Assembly (NCBI GenBank): GCA_020637235.1
Contig: JACJWG010000005.1
Coordinates: 189,204-253,203 of the forward strand
Length of the DNA stretch: 64,000 nucleotides
From: Acidimicrobiaceae bacterium
Lineage (GTDB): Bacteria; Actinomycetota; Acidimicrobiia; Acidimicrobiales; Ilumatobacteraceae
Direction: 5' to 3'
Positions 24,313-34,200 of this stretch are shown here, piece after piece (the stretch's first letter is position 1; each line of letters starts with the position of its first letter). Made by a program: the position numbers and the translations under genes. The notes beneath the pieces are model-generated. The model had not been told where the DNA came from. It did no database searches and saw only the letters and a program-made list of their open reading frames with translations.

Positions 24313-25215
24313 TCAGGGGTCGGTCGGATCGGGCGCCGGAGGATCCGTCGTCGCCGGAGGCTCGGTGGTGGCGGGCGGCGGCGCGGTGGTCGCCGGCGCT
24401 TCCGTGGTGCTGGGGGTCGGCGACGACGTGGTGGTGGGTGGCGTGGTGGTGGGTGGTGTGGTGGTGGCTGGCGTGGTCGTGGTCGTCGGGGCCGCGAGGG
24501 TCGTCGTGGTCGGCGGCCGGGTGGTCGACGGCGCCACCGTCGTCGGGGCGGCCGTGGTCGTCGGTGACGGGATCGGCGTCGGGCCCGCGCTGGCGAGATC
24601 GGGGGTCGTCTCGGCCGGGGCCGCATCGCTCGCCGGGGCCTGGTCCGACGGCTCGGGTGCAGCGCCCGATGTCGACGGGTCGTCGCTGGAGCGGTCGTCG
24701 CGCTCATTCGCGCTCGAGTCGCGGCGTGGCGCGGCCGTGTCCGGAGCGACCGATGCCGTCGTGGCGTCGACGATCGCGACAGGCGATCCGTCCTCGCTCG
24801 ATGCGTCGGCAGCCGCGGCCGGTCCCGCTGAGTCGGCGGCGGGTGCGTTGCCGTCGCTGACCGATGGTCCCGTCGGATCCGGCATCGGTCCGGCAGACGA
24901 GGTGGCGCGTGGCCCCTCCGACGGCGAACCGTCTGCCGTCACGGCTGTCACCGTGTCATCGGCGGCGGGCACGTCCCAGCGGGCCACACGTTCGACGATG
25001 CCGTTGGAGGCGTCGGCGAACGATGCGAGCGTGCCGAATCCGAACAGCGATCCGGCGATCAGGGCGAGCCGCGCCGAGGTCGCCGGCATGGTCCGGCGGG
25101 GTGTTGCCGGACCGCGGGTCGGGCGGGACGCCGCTGCTGCGCAGGTGCGGCAGCTGCCGTGGCGCGTGAGGTCGCCGCCGCACACCACGCAGATGGGGAT
25201 CCTCGTCTCGGTCAT
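24313..25215 (-). CDS. Zinc-ribbon membrane protein with long Thr/Pro-rich tail
   Basis: A 300-residue protein. Residues 9-25 (CVVCGG…CRTC) form a zinc ribbon in the cytoplasm, then one TM helix (ARLALIAGSLFGFGTLAS, about 48-65), then an extracellular region that becomes almost purely Thr/Pro/Ala from about residue 205 to the end, likely a wall-spanning or O-glycosylated stalk. It lies 47 bp upstream of the kinase on the same strand and may be co-transcribed. A 20-bp palindrome abuts its start codon. Function unknown. Confidence 0.72.
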   Translation of the reverse strand: MTETRIPICVVCGGDLTRHGSCRTCAAAASRPTRGPATPRRTMPATSARLALIAGSLFGFGTLASFADASNGIVERVARWDVPAADDTVTAVTADGSPSEGPRATSSAGPMPDPTGPSVSDGNAPAADSAGPAAAADASSEDGSPVAIVDATTASVAPDTAAPRRDSSANERDDRSSDDPSTSGAAPEPSDQAPASDAAPAETTPDLASAGPTPIPSPTTTAAPTTVAPSTTRPPTTTTLAAPTTTTTPATTTPPTTTPPTTTSSPTPSTTEAPATTAPPPATTEPPATTDPPAPDPTDP

Positions 25216-25235
25216 GACACGTCGCTCGACGTGTC
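25216..25235. promoter_or_regulatory. 20-bp palindrome abutting the zinc-ribbon gene start
   Basis: Perfect 9-bp arms GACACGTCG and CGACGTGTC flank a 2-nt centre, directly next to the ATG of the zinc-ribbon gene (25215). As DNA this is an ideal dimeric repressor site; as RNA it would be a hairpin at the start codon. No regulator gene sits beside it. Confidence 0.6.
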
Positions 25236-25287
25236 GGACCGTCCGGAACCCGGCGACGCCGTCCAGCGGGTCGGCGGCCCGGCGAGG

Positions 25288-26538
25288 TCAGCGCATCGTG
25301 TAGCGGATCGGCAGACGCTTCACGCCGCTCACGAAGCCCGACTTGGTGAGTGCCGACTCGCCGGCGTACTCGACCGACGCGAGGTGCGGCAGGATCTTGC
25401 CGAACAGCGCCTTGAGCTCCATGCGGGCGAGCATCGCCCCGAGGCAGTAGTGCACGCCGAACCCGAACGCGAGGTGCTTGTTCGGTGTGCGGCCGACGTC
25501 GAAGGTGAACGGGTCGGCGAACACGTCCTCGTCGCGGTTGGCCGACCAGTAAGCCAGGTACACGTCCTCGCCCGCCTTGATCGTCTGCCCGCCGAGGTCG
25601 TAGTCGACGGCGGCGGTACGCATGAACTGCTTCACCGGTGAGGTCCAGCGGATGATCTCGTCGACGGCGGTGCCCATCAGCGACGGGTCGGCCTGCAGCC
25701 GGGCGAGCTGGTCCGGATGATCGATCAGGGCCTTCATGCCGCCGGCCATGGCGTTCGACGTGGTGTCGTGGCCGGCCGTCGCTGCGATGATGTAGTAGCC
25801 GATGGTCTCCATGTCGCCCATCGGGTTGCCCTCGATCTGCGCGTTCGCGATCACCGATGCGAGGTCCTCGGTCGGGTTCGCCCGACGCTCGGCGGTGAGG
25901 TTCGTGAAGTAGGTGTACAGGTCGAACAGGGTCTGCATCAGACCGGCCATCGCGTCCTCGTCACGCTTGAAGTCGCTGTCGTCGGGGGCGAACATCTCCT
26001 GGGTCAGGCGCAGCATCGTGCCGTAGTCGCTCTCGGGCAGACCGAGGATCGCGAGGATCACCTGCAGGGGGTACTGCATCGCGATGTCGGCGGCGAAGTC
26101 GCACTCGCCGCCGAAGTCGCGCAGCTTCTGCAGCGCCTGGTCGGCGAGCTCGTCCATCCGGCCGTCGAGCTTCGCGAGGTTCTTCGGCAGGAACCACTCC
26201 GAGGTGACGTTGCGGTGCAGGCGGTGCTCCGGGTCGTCCATCTGCACGAGCGACTTCACCAGGTGGCCGTCGGTCTTCAGCTTGGCGTCGGACTCGGCGG
26301 TGCCCATGATGCAGCGGGGCTCGCTCAGGAACTCGTTGTTGTGCAGCTCGACCTCGAGGATGTCCTGGTGCTTGGTGAGCGCCCAGAACGGCGTGATCCC
26401 CGGCCCCTCGACCCACGAGATCGGCGCCTCCCGGCGCAGCAGCGCGGCCGCGCGGTGCCACAGCTCCTCGTCGACGTACCCCTCGGCGGTGTACAGGATG
26501 TGCTGTGCCTGGTGCACGGTCATGGCGTCGGCGCTCAC
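25288..26538 (-). CDS. Cytochrome P450
   Basis: A 416-residue soluble bacterial P450. The I-helix oxygen-binding motif is AGHDTTS, the K-helix ExxR is EIIR, and the haem loop is FGFGVHYCLGAMLAR with the axial Cys. Conserved MDDPEHRLHR and WSANRDEDVF segments match class I bacterial P450s acting on steroids, terpenes or similar lipids; the substrate is not assignable. The GTG at 26538 was chosen because GAGGAGG lies 7 nt upstream; an ATG four codons later is an alternative. A TATGGT box at 26587-26592 on this strand is a plausible -10. No ferredoxin gene is nearby. Confidence 0.93.
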   Translation of the reverse strand: MSADAMTVHQAQHILYTAEGYVDEELWHRAAALLRREAPISWVEGPGITPFWALTKHQDILEVELHNNEFLSEPRCIMGTAESDAKLKTDGHLVKSLVQMDDPEHRLHRNVTSEWFLPKNLAKLDGRMDELADQALQKLRDFGGECDFAADIAMQYPLQVILAILGLPESDYGTMLRLTQEMFAPDDSDFKRDEDAMAGLMQTLFDLYTYFTNLTAERRANPTEDLASVIANAQIEGNPMGDMETIGYYIIAATAGHDTTSNAMAGGMKALIDHPDQLARLQADPSLMGTAVDEIIRWTSPVKQFMRTAAVDYDLGGQTIKAGEDVYLAYWSANRDEDVFADPFTFDVGRTPNKHLAFGFGVHYCLGAMLARMELKALFGKILPHLASVEYAGESALTKSGFVSGVKRLPIRYTMR

Positions 26539-26656
26539 GGGCGGACCTCCTCGGATCGAAGCGCCCCCACGGCGCCCACGTCGGCGACCATACTCCGAGG
26601 TATGTCGCCGGCGCGCAAGGTGACCTTGGTCCCGATGTCGACCGATCCGGATCGTG

Positions 26657-27802
26657 TCAGGGGGACAGCTGGACGAGCACGCGCTCGTAGCGGTCCATGC
26701 GACGCGGATCGTGGCGCACCTCGCCATCGGCGAGCCGGAGGTCGGGGAACCGTTCGGCGAGTCGCTGGATCGCGATCGTCGCCTGCATGCGGGCGAGTGG
26801 TGCGCCGATGCAGTAGTGGAGGCCCTGTCCGAACGCGACCGACACGACCTCGCGCCGCGTGATGTCGAAGCGCTCGGGATCGGACCAGCGCGCCGGATCG
26901 CGGTTCGCGGCGCCGAGCGCCACCCGCACCGTCGATCCGGCGGGGATGGTGACGCCGCCGATGGTGACGTCCTCGAGGGCGAGCCGGTTGGTGGTGGTCT
27001 GCTGGTTGGGGTGGTGGTACCGGAGGATCTCGGTGATCGCGCCGGGCAGCGTCGCCGCTGGGCCGGAACACACCAACTGCCACTGCTCGGGATGTTGCAG
27101 GAGCAACAGCATGCCGCTGGAGATCATGCGCTCGGTGGTGGTGCCGGCGGCGGTGTAGATCGTGAGCAGCGCGGCGAGGATCTCGTCCGTGGTGAGCGTC
27201 TCTCCGTCGGCCTCGGCCTGCACCAGCGCCGTGACGAGATCGGCGCGAGGGGATCGCCGCCGGGCCTCGACCACCTCGGCGATCGTCGCGAGTTGCCACA
27301 CCATCGCGTCCCGGCCCGCCTGTCGCTGCTCGGGCGTCGCCGTGGGATCACCCAATCGCTCGGTCGCCTCGAACGAGGCTCGGAAACGCAGCTGCTCGTC
27401 GGTCGGGATGCCGATCATCTCCGACGCGACGGTGATCGTCAGCGGGAACGCCAGCTCGCTGACGAGGTCGAGGCGGCGGTCGGGCCGTGCGGCACCGACG
27501 TCGAGCAGCTCGTCGACGAGACGGTGCACACGATCGCGCTGCTCGTCGACCGCAGCTCGTGTGAAGGCCTGCTGCACCAGAGCGCGCAGACGAGTGTGCG
27601 TGGGCGGGTCCTGCATGTTGAACGACCGGAACACCACCTGCTGCGCACGCACGAAGGGGTCGTCCGCGGCCGGCGTTCCGGCGTGCTTGCGACCCCAGTG
27701 GCTCGACAGTCGCGCGTCGCGCAGCGCTGCGGCGACGTCGTCGTAACGGGTGAGCAGCCAGTAGCCGTACGTGCTGCGGTGCACCGGGTCGTGCTCACGC
27801 AA
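26657..27802 (-). CDS. Cytochrome P450 with unresolved start
   Basis: A second, different P450: I-helix AAGTTTERM, ExxR as EILR, haem loop FGQGLHYCIGAPLARM. The first usable start in this frame is a TTG at 27802, giving 381 residues, but P450-like sequence continues upstream in the same frame (LDLHSRDFLEDPAPTLAW) to about 27875, with no ATG, GTG or TTG before the tRNA. An ATG at 27910 is in another frame. Either the start is non-standard, there is a frameshift, or the protein is N-terminally shortened. 118 bp separate it from the other P450. Confidence 0.85.
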   Translation of the reverse strand: MREHDPVHRSTYGYWLLTRYDDVAAALRDARLSSHWGRKHAGTPAADDPFVRAQQVVFRSFNMQDPPTHTRLRALVQQAFTRAAVDEQRDRVHRLVDELLDVGAARPDRRLDLVSELAFPLTITVASEMIGIPTDEQLRFRASFEATERLGDPTATPEQRQAGRDAMVWQLATIAEVVEARRRSPRADLVTALVQAEADGETLTTDEILAALLTIYTAAGTTTERMISSGMLLLLQHPEQWQLVCSGPAATLPGAITEILRYHHPNQQTTTNRLALEDVTIGGVTIPAGSTVRVALGAANRDPARWSDPERFDITRREVVSVAFGQGLHYCIGAPLARMQATIAIQRLAERFPDLRLADGEVRHDPRRMDRYERVLVQLSP

Positions 27803-27917
27803 CCACGCGAGCGTCGGTGCGGGGTCCTCGAGGAAGTCACGGGAGTGGAGGTCGAGCGGGAGGCGCTCGGCGTGGTCGTCGGTCGTGGCGATCCGCCGAG
27901 GATACGCGACATCACAC

Positions 27918-27993
27918 TGGAGCCCAGAGAGGGAATCGAACCCTCGACCTTTTCATTACGAGTGAAATGCTCTGCCGACTGAGCTATCTGGGC
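27918..27993 (-). tRNA. tRNA-Thr (CGT anticodon)
   Basis: A 76-nt cloverleaf reading leftward: acceptor GCCCAGA/TCTGGGC, D arm with AGCTCAGTCGGCAGAGC, anticodon loop CTCGTAA (anticodon CGT, decoding ACG) and T arm GAGGGTTCGATTCCCTC. Discriminator T is followed by an encoded CCA. A TAGACT box at 28004-28009 on the same strand fits a promoter 10 nt before the tRNA. Confidence 0.96.
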
Positions 27994-28027
27994 GCGATGC
28001 GGGAGTCTAACGAGCCCGGCCCGAGGA

Positions 28028-31000
28028 TCACACGGCAATGGGCACGGTGAGCGCCGGCTCGCCATCGGGCCGGGCGACGCACAGCAGCGTCTCGGCCACC
28101 TCACGTCCCGTCGCGGCCCGCAGCGCACCGGCGTAGGCCGCGAGTTGCGGGCGGTAGCGCTCGGCGAGCACGGCGGGGGATTCGAGCACGTGGTCGGTCT
28201 TGAAGTCGACCACGACGAACCGGCCGTCCTCCATCCAGATGGCGTCGACGATGCCGTACACGCCCTCGCCGTCGACCTCACCTCCGACGTACATCTCGCG
28301 TCGCACGGTCCCGACGGTGGCGGCGGCACGCATGCGGGCGAACGCCTCGCCGGTGGCGATCGATCGCACCAGCTGCGCCACGTACGGCACGAACCGCTCG
28401 GGCACCTCCTCGGCCCGGCACTGCGCGACGACGAGTGACTCGACGGACGGACCGTCGAGGGGAGCTGACCCGTCGAGGGGTAGCACCTGCACGACACCGT
28501 GCACGGCACGGCCGACCCGCGTGCCGTACCGGCCGATCTGGTCGGGCAGTGCGCCGAACGGTCGTGGCGGCTTGCTGTGCGGACTGTCGGCAGGGGCGTC
28601 CTCGGTCGCGGTGTCGTCGGTCGCGGCGTCCTCGGTCGCGAGCGGGCCAGGGACGTCGGTCGACGTGGCCACCGGCGCGGCGGGTGCCGGAGGGACGGCG
28701 ACCGGCGCCTCGTCGTCGCGGTGACGCAGCTGCGTCGCCGACCAGCTCGAGCGCACCCGCCACTCGGTGGCGCGTGACGGCGGCCGGTCGACTCTGGTGT
28801 CGAGCGCCACCACCTCCGGCGACGGGACGGCCGGGGCCGGCGGCAGGTCGGGCACCTCGTCGGTCGGCGGCAGGTGACCGACGAGCTCGGCTGCGGTGGT
28901 GCGTGTGGCCCGCTTGCCGTGGTGCAGGCACACCACGAGGTGATCCATCGCCCGGGTGCAGGCCACGTAGGCGAGCCGCGCTGCCTCGAGGCGATCGAGC
29001 ACGCTGTCGTACGCGCTGGTGAAGCCGCTCGTCGACATCCGACCGAACTTCACCTCGGCGCGCGGCTGCCCGTCGGCATCGACCTCGAAGGTGGCTCGCA
29101 CGTGGTCGCCGCTCGGCCGCTGCCGTCCGAGCCCGGCCACCATCACGACCGGGAATTCGAGTCCCTTCGCGGCGTGCACGGTGAGCACGTGCACCGCGTC
29201 CTCGTCGGTCTCGTCGGTGGTCACGTTGCTGCGGTCGTCGTTCTCGACGCGCAGCGCCACCCAGGCGAGGTACTCGCCGAGCGATCCACCGGTCTGTTCG
29301 TACCACCAGCGTGCCTCGTCGAGCACGAGCCGCAGCCGCCGCCAGCTCGTGGTGGCCGCGCCGTCCACCAGCGACGCAGCCCGGGTGGCCGATCGACGTG
29401 CCACCTCGTCGAGCAGTTCCGGGAGCGGGGTGCGGTGACGGGCATCGGCCCAGCCCCGCAACGCCGTGATCGCCTGCAGCACCGCCGGGTGGCCCGGCCG
29501 CTCGTCGCCGTCGCGGAGGTACCAGGTGCCGCCGGCGTTGCGGTGCGCGACGAGCTCGACGTCGCTGATCGCGAGCACCGACGTGCGCAGCGCCGTGACC
29601 ACCTTGATCGGGGAGGCCGTGTCGTTCACCGCGGCGAGCACGCGCAGCAGGTCGCGCACCTCACGGGTGTCGTACAGCAGCGCACCGCCCTCCACCACGT
29701 ACGGGATGCCGGCACGGCGCAACGCCGGCTCGAGGTGGGTGAGGTCGGCGCGCGTGCGCACCAGCACGGCGATGTCGGTGAACCGAGCAGGGCGCTCACC
29801 GCCGGTGTGGCGCACGATCCACGTTCCGTGCGCCGCCGTGATCATGCGCGCGAGATCTCGGGCCTGCGCTCGTCCGGCGAGTTCGGCAGGTGCGTCGATC
29901 ACGCCGCCCACCACGGTGACGGTGGCGGGTGCGTCGGGCACGTGGTGATCGAGCGGCCCGAACGGCACCTGGCCGTGCCCGGCATCGGCGTCGAACCAAC
30001 TGCGGAACAGCGCGTTCACCCATCGCAGCACGGCTGGCCGCGACCGGAAGTTGGTGGTGAGCTCACGTGAAGTGAGGTGGGGCAGCTGCTGCAGCCGTGC
30101 GAACAGCGCGACGTCCGCGTCGCGGAAGCCGTAGATCGACTGCTTGGGGTCGCCGACGGCGAACAACACGGGCGTGTGGGTGCCGGCGGGATCGTCCGGG
30201 CCGGGGGGTGAAGTGAGTGCCTGCACGATGTCGTACTGCACGACGTCGGTGTCCTGGAACTCGTCGACACACAGATGGTCGATCTCCTGGCGAAGCCGCC
30301 GTCGGATGTGCGGGTGCCGCGCGAGCAGGCGACGGGTGAGCACCAGGATGTCGTCGAACGACAGGCTGCCGCTGCGATAGCGGGCGTGAGCCTCGTCGAG
30401 CACCAGCGGCACCGCGAGGTGCAGGATCTGACGCACCGCCGTGTCGCGCACCACGGCGGTGACGCCCTTCACGCGATCCTTCACCTCGTCGCGCGACGCC
30501 TTGCCGTCGGCGCCGCCGAGATTGCCGAAGCTGGTGGCCGGCACGGCCGCGAGCGCCTCCACCATCGTGGGTGCCGAGACACATGCCTCGAGTCGCGGCA
30601 TCAGATCCTGGAACGCGATCCGCAGCTTGAGCGGCACGTCGCGGTCGGCCGCCAGTTCGCGCACCCGCGCCAGCGCAGGCACACATGCGTCGCGCCACGG
30701 CGGCGGCGCGTCGAACGCGACCTCGTCGAATCGGTCCCACTGCTGGTCGACGAGCCGCACGAGCGCGTCGAGATGACCGATGCCGTTCTCGGCCACCACC
30801 ACGTCGATCGCCTCCCGGTCGGCGGGATCGTCGCGAGTGGCGACGGCGTCGAACATGCGGCGGCGGATGCGCAGCGCCCGGTCGCGTTCGTCGGTACCGG
30901 CGAGGAGTTCGTCCCGAGTGGCGAACACGGGTGGGAGCCCCGCCTCGAGCGGGTGGCGGCGCAGGATACCGAGGCAGAAGGCGTGGATCGTGCCGACGGT

Positions 31001-31282
31001 CATCTGCTCGACGGCCGGGACGAGCGCGGCGGGGAGTTTCGAGCGCAGCTTGTTCACCAGATCGCGTGCGGCCCGTTCGGTGAACGTGATCGCCACGATG
31101 CGCGACGGGTCGCCGCCACGGGCGAGCACCTGCTCGAGACGTCGGATGAGCGTCTCGGTCTTGCCGGCTCCGGCGCCGGCCGCCATCACGAACGACGCGT
31201 CGATGCGGTGGATCGCGTCGTCGCGGGCCGGCTGGTCGGCGAGCTCGGGGGTGGCGAACAGGTCGAGCTGGGTGGCAGTCAT
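28028..31282 (-). CDS. UvrD-family helicase-nuclease, AddA type
   Basis: A 1084-residue protein. Walker A is AAGAGAGKTETL, motif II is CVDEFQDTD, motif III VGDPKQSIYGFR, motif V VHAAKGLEFPVV and motif VI YVACTRAMDHL. The C-terminus carries a RecB-type nuclease domain with VVDFKTDHV. With the AddB-like gene it forms a double-strand-break end-resection complex feeding RecA. The ATG at 31282 overlaps the AddB-like stop (ATGA). A low-complexity Ala/Thr/Asp insert at about residues 880-930 separates helicase and nuclease parts. Confidence 0.92.
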   Translation of the reverse strand: MTATQLDLFATPELADQPARDDAIHRIDASFVMAAGAGAGKTETLIRRLEQVLARGGDPSRIVAITFTERAARDLVNKLRSKLPAALVPAVEQMTVGTIHAFCLGILRRHPLEAGLPPVFATRDELLAGTDERDRALRIRRRMFDAVATRDDPADREAIDVVVAENGIGHLDALVRLVDQQWDRFDEVAFDAPPPWRDACVPALARVRELAADRDVPLKLRIAFQDLMPRLEACVSAPTMVEALAAVPATSFGNLGGADGKASRDEVKDRVKGVTAVVRDTAVRQILHLAVPLVLDEAHARYRSGSLSFDDILVLTRRLLARHPHIRRRLRQEIDHLCVDEFQDTDVVQYDIVQALTSPPGPDDPAGTHTPVLFAVGDPKQSIYGFRDADVALFARLQQLPHLTSRELTTNFRSRPAVLRWVNALFRSWFDADAGHGQVPFGPLDHHVPDAPATVTVVGGVIDAPAELAGRAQARDLARMITAAHGTWIVRHTGGERPARFTDIAVLVRTRADLTHLEPALRRAGIPYVVEGGALLYDTREVRDLLRVLAAVNDTASPIKVVTALRTSVLAISDVELVAHRNAGGTWYLRDGDERPGHPAVLQAITALRGWADARHRTPLPELLDEVARRSATRAASLVDGAATTSWRRLRLVLDEARWWYEQTGGSLGEYLAWVALRVENDDRSNVTTDETDEDAVHVLTVHAAKGLEFPVVMVAGLGRQRPSGDHVRATFEVDADGQPRAEVKFGRMSTSGFTSAYDSVLDRLEAARLAYVACTRAMDHLVVCLHHGKRATRTTAAELVGHLPPTDEVPDLPPAPAVPSPEVVALDTRVDRPPSRATEWRVRSSWSATQLRHRDDEAPVAVPPAPAAPVATSTDVPGPLATEDAATDDTATEDAPADSPHSKPPRPFGALPDQIGRYGTRVGRAVHGVVQVLPLDGSAPLDGPSVESLVVAQCRAEEVPERFVPYVAQLVRSIATGEAFARMRAAATVGTVRREMYVGGEVDGEGVYGIVDAIWMEDGRFVVVDFKTDHVLESPAVLAERYRPQLAAYAGALRAATGREVAETLLCVARPDGEPALTVPIAV

Positions 31283-34200
31283 GAGTCGTCCGAGGCGCTG
31301 TCGGTCGGTCGGTCGGCGAGGCCGTCGACCACCTCGGCCTCGCCGCTCCACTCGATGCGTCGCTGGTTGATCTCGTAGGTCCCGAGGCCGTCGGGGGCGC
31401 ACACGTCGCAGCCCCAGGTACCCACCTCGCCCGGCTCGAAGCGTCCGGCGTCGATCGCGTCGGCGATCTCGTGCAGTCGTGCGTGCAGTTGCTCGTGCAC
31501 GTCGGGGGTGAGGCCGAGCACCACGTCGGCTGCGGCCTCCGGCCGGCCGACGAAGCGATAGGCCGACCGTGTGACCGGCTCGCCGGTGAGCTGCTCGACG
31601 GCCCAGCCGTAGAACGCCAGCTGCAACTTGTCGCGGTCGGGGCCGAGTGGGTGCAACGGATCGATCTTGGCGAACGGCTCGGCGCGTCCCGACTTGAGGT
31701 CCATCACCCGCAACGAGCCATCGGCCTGCCGGTCGACCCGATCGATCGAACCGTTGAAGGCGACGCGGTGACGACCGTCGGGTGAGGTCCACGTCGCCGG
31801 TGGCCGCCGGCCGTCGCTGCGGCGCCCGAACGAGAACTCGGCGCCGATGGGAGTGACGCGGTCGTCGAGCTCGTACTCGATGCCGCGTCGCATGGCTCGC
31901 AACACCTGCGCCCGTCGGGCGCGCCACATCTCGGGATGACCGAGGTGGTGAGCCGTCAGCAACGGTGCGGCGAGCTCGTCGAGGATCTCCTCGAGGCGAG
32001 CCATCGTGCGCTCGACGTCGTCGGGCCCGTCGATCCACGGACCGGTCGAGCCGGGATGGGCGTCGATCCACTCGACGATCAGGCGCTCGAACACCTCGTG
32101 CACGAGCGTGCCCTTCTCGCGAGCTTCGATGTCGGTGATCTCCGAGGGGTCGGTGTCGTCGACACGGGCGTCGAGCACGCGTGTGACGAAGTACTCCAAC
32201 CCGCACGTCACCCATTGCTCGAACGACGTGATGCCCACCTCGACGGGTTCGCCGCCGTGGCCGAGCCGGGCGAACGGATGCGTCGCGCCGAGCGGGCCCA
32301 CCTGACCGTCGTACTCACCCGGGTGTGGTTGCAGCCGGGACGTGATCGCCCGCCGGCGGCGCGCGAGGCGCGGTGTCGAGCGGTCCGGGTGGCGGGTGAA
32401 CCACTCGTCGGTGTCGAGCCACGGCGCGTCGATGTCGAGCATCCGGGCAGCGTGCGAGGCGACGTGTTCGCGCCGGAGTGTGGCGTGGGCGATCAGCGGC
32501 GACGGGTACAGATCGCCGCCCGAGCGGACGTCCCAGCGCGACCAGGTGAGGGTGACCGACTCCGTGGCGCCCTCGAGCGCGGCGTGCAGTCCGCGCTCGT
32601 CGCGGCGTGGGCGGTTGGCGGGCCCGGTGAGCACGCCGAGCGGCTCTGCACCGTGGTGGCGAGTGAGCACCAGGTCGTCGCTGACGCGACCGGGGAGGAG
32701 GTGGTCGTTGGCACCCACGACGAATGCATGGTCGAACACCGCACCGGTGGCACCCACGATCTGGTCGACGAACACACCGGCACCCTTGCTCTCGGAGGTG
32801 ACGACGTCGGTGTCGAGGAAGGCCTCGACGAGACGGACGAGCACGGAGGTGCGCAGTGGCAGCCCGAACTGCTCGATCTCGGCCAGCACGGCGAACACGC
32901 CCTCGAGCTGTTCGGCGGCTTCGCGTTGCCACGCGGGATACCCGACCCAGTGCTCGAGTCGCCACTCGACCGTGCCGCAGTGCGTGACAAACCACGCCTC
33001 CAGGGCACGGGCGACCTCGGGCCAGTCGGCGGCCGCGCGGATCGTGTCGCGGTGATGGCGTTGCCGTCGCACGAACCCGGTGAGGGCGCGGTGGGCCCGG
33101 TGGTCGCGGTGGTCGTCGTCGGGAAGGCGCGCGTCGAACGCGGCCCAGTCGCGTTCGCCCACCACCCCGTGGCGCTGCGCGAGTCGGTTCCAGCGGTCGG
33201 CCGGCCGAGCGAAGGTGCGCACCTGCTCGGCGCCGTGTTCGTCGACCTCGACGTCGCGGCCGGTCGGTGCGAGCCGGGCGAGCTCGACCAGGGTGTGCCG
33301 GTCGAGCCCGTCGCGCACGAGCGCGAGCAGGAGTCGCAGCACCTGTCCGGCGACCGAGCCCTTCAGCTGCGGTGCCACCTGCCCTCGCGCCGCCACGCCG
33401 GCGGCCGCGAGCGAGGCGGCGATCGCGGCTCGGTGCGGGCCGGCCGGCGGGTAGAACACGGCGATCCGGTCGGCCACCACACCGCGTTCGAGCAGGCCGA
33501 CGATGCGCCGCGTGACCTCGCGGACCTCTTCGTCGTGGTCGGGGCACGACACCACCACCACGTCCCGCTCGTGCGACTGGTGCTGCACCGCCACCACGTC
33601 CCGCTGCACGAGGCGGGCGACGTGCGGCGCGACACCGAGTTCGGGGGCCGGCGAGGTGGTGGCCACCACGCACGACCGCGGCGACCGGGCGATCAGTGCC
33701 TGGAGCATCGCGACGTGCGACGGATTGAACTGCTGGGTGACGACGAGCACCACCGGAGCGGCGCCGACCTCGTCGCCGGCGACCGACAGATCGCGCAGGC
33801 GGCGTGTGGCGATGCGCACGATCTCGGCGGTGTCGACGAGCCCCTGACGCAGCAGCCGATCGCGCACCTGCGCCACCAGACGCACCACGGCGGTGGCGCT
33901 GTCGCGGCCGGCGGCGAGCGAGTGGAGTGCTGCGACCGGATCGTCGTCGAGGGTGAAGGCGCCGACGAGGGAGGCGTACGTCCGGACGATGGCGTCGTGG
34001 GTGGCCGGATGGTCGGCACACGTGGCGAACGGTGCGGGTCGGGTGCGCGGGTCGCCGAGCAGTTGCTGCACCACGGCGAGCACCGCCACATCGGGTGCCA
34101 CGCGACGGCGACCGAGCTCGTGTGACGCGATCTCGTTCGCCAGCCGCAACGTGCCGCCGATCTCGGCGCCGCACGACCCACCGTTCAGCGGCAGCGCCCG

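Noticed and set aside
24313..24600. Short repeats (ACC/CCG-rich) as a CRISPR or satellite
   Set aside because: They are codons of the Thr/Pro-rich protein tail, irregular in period and without spacers.
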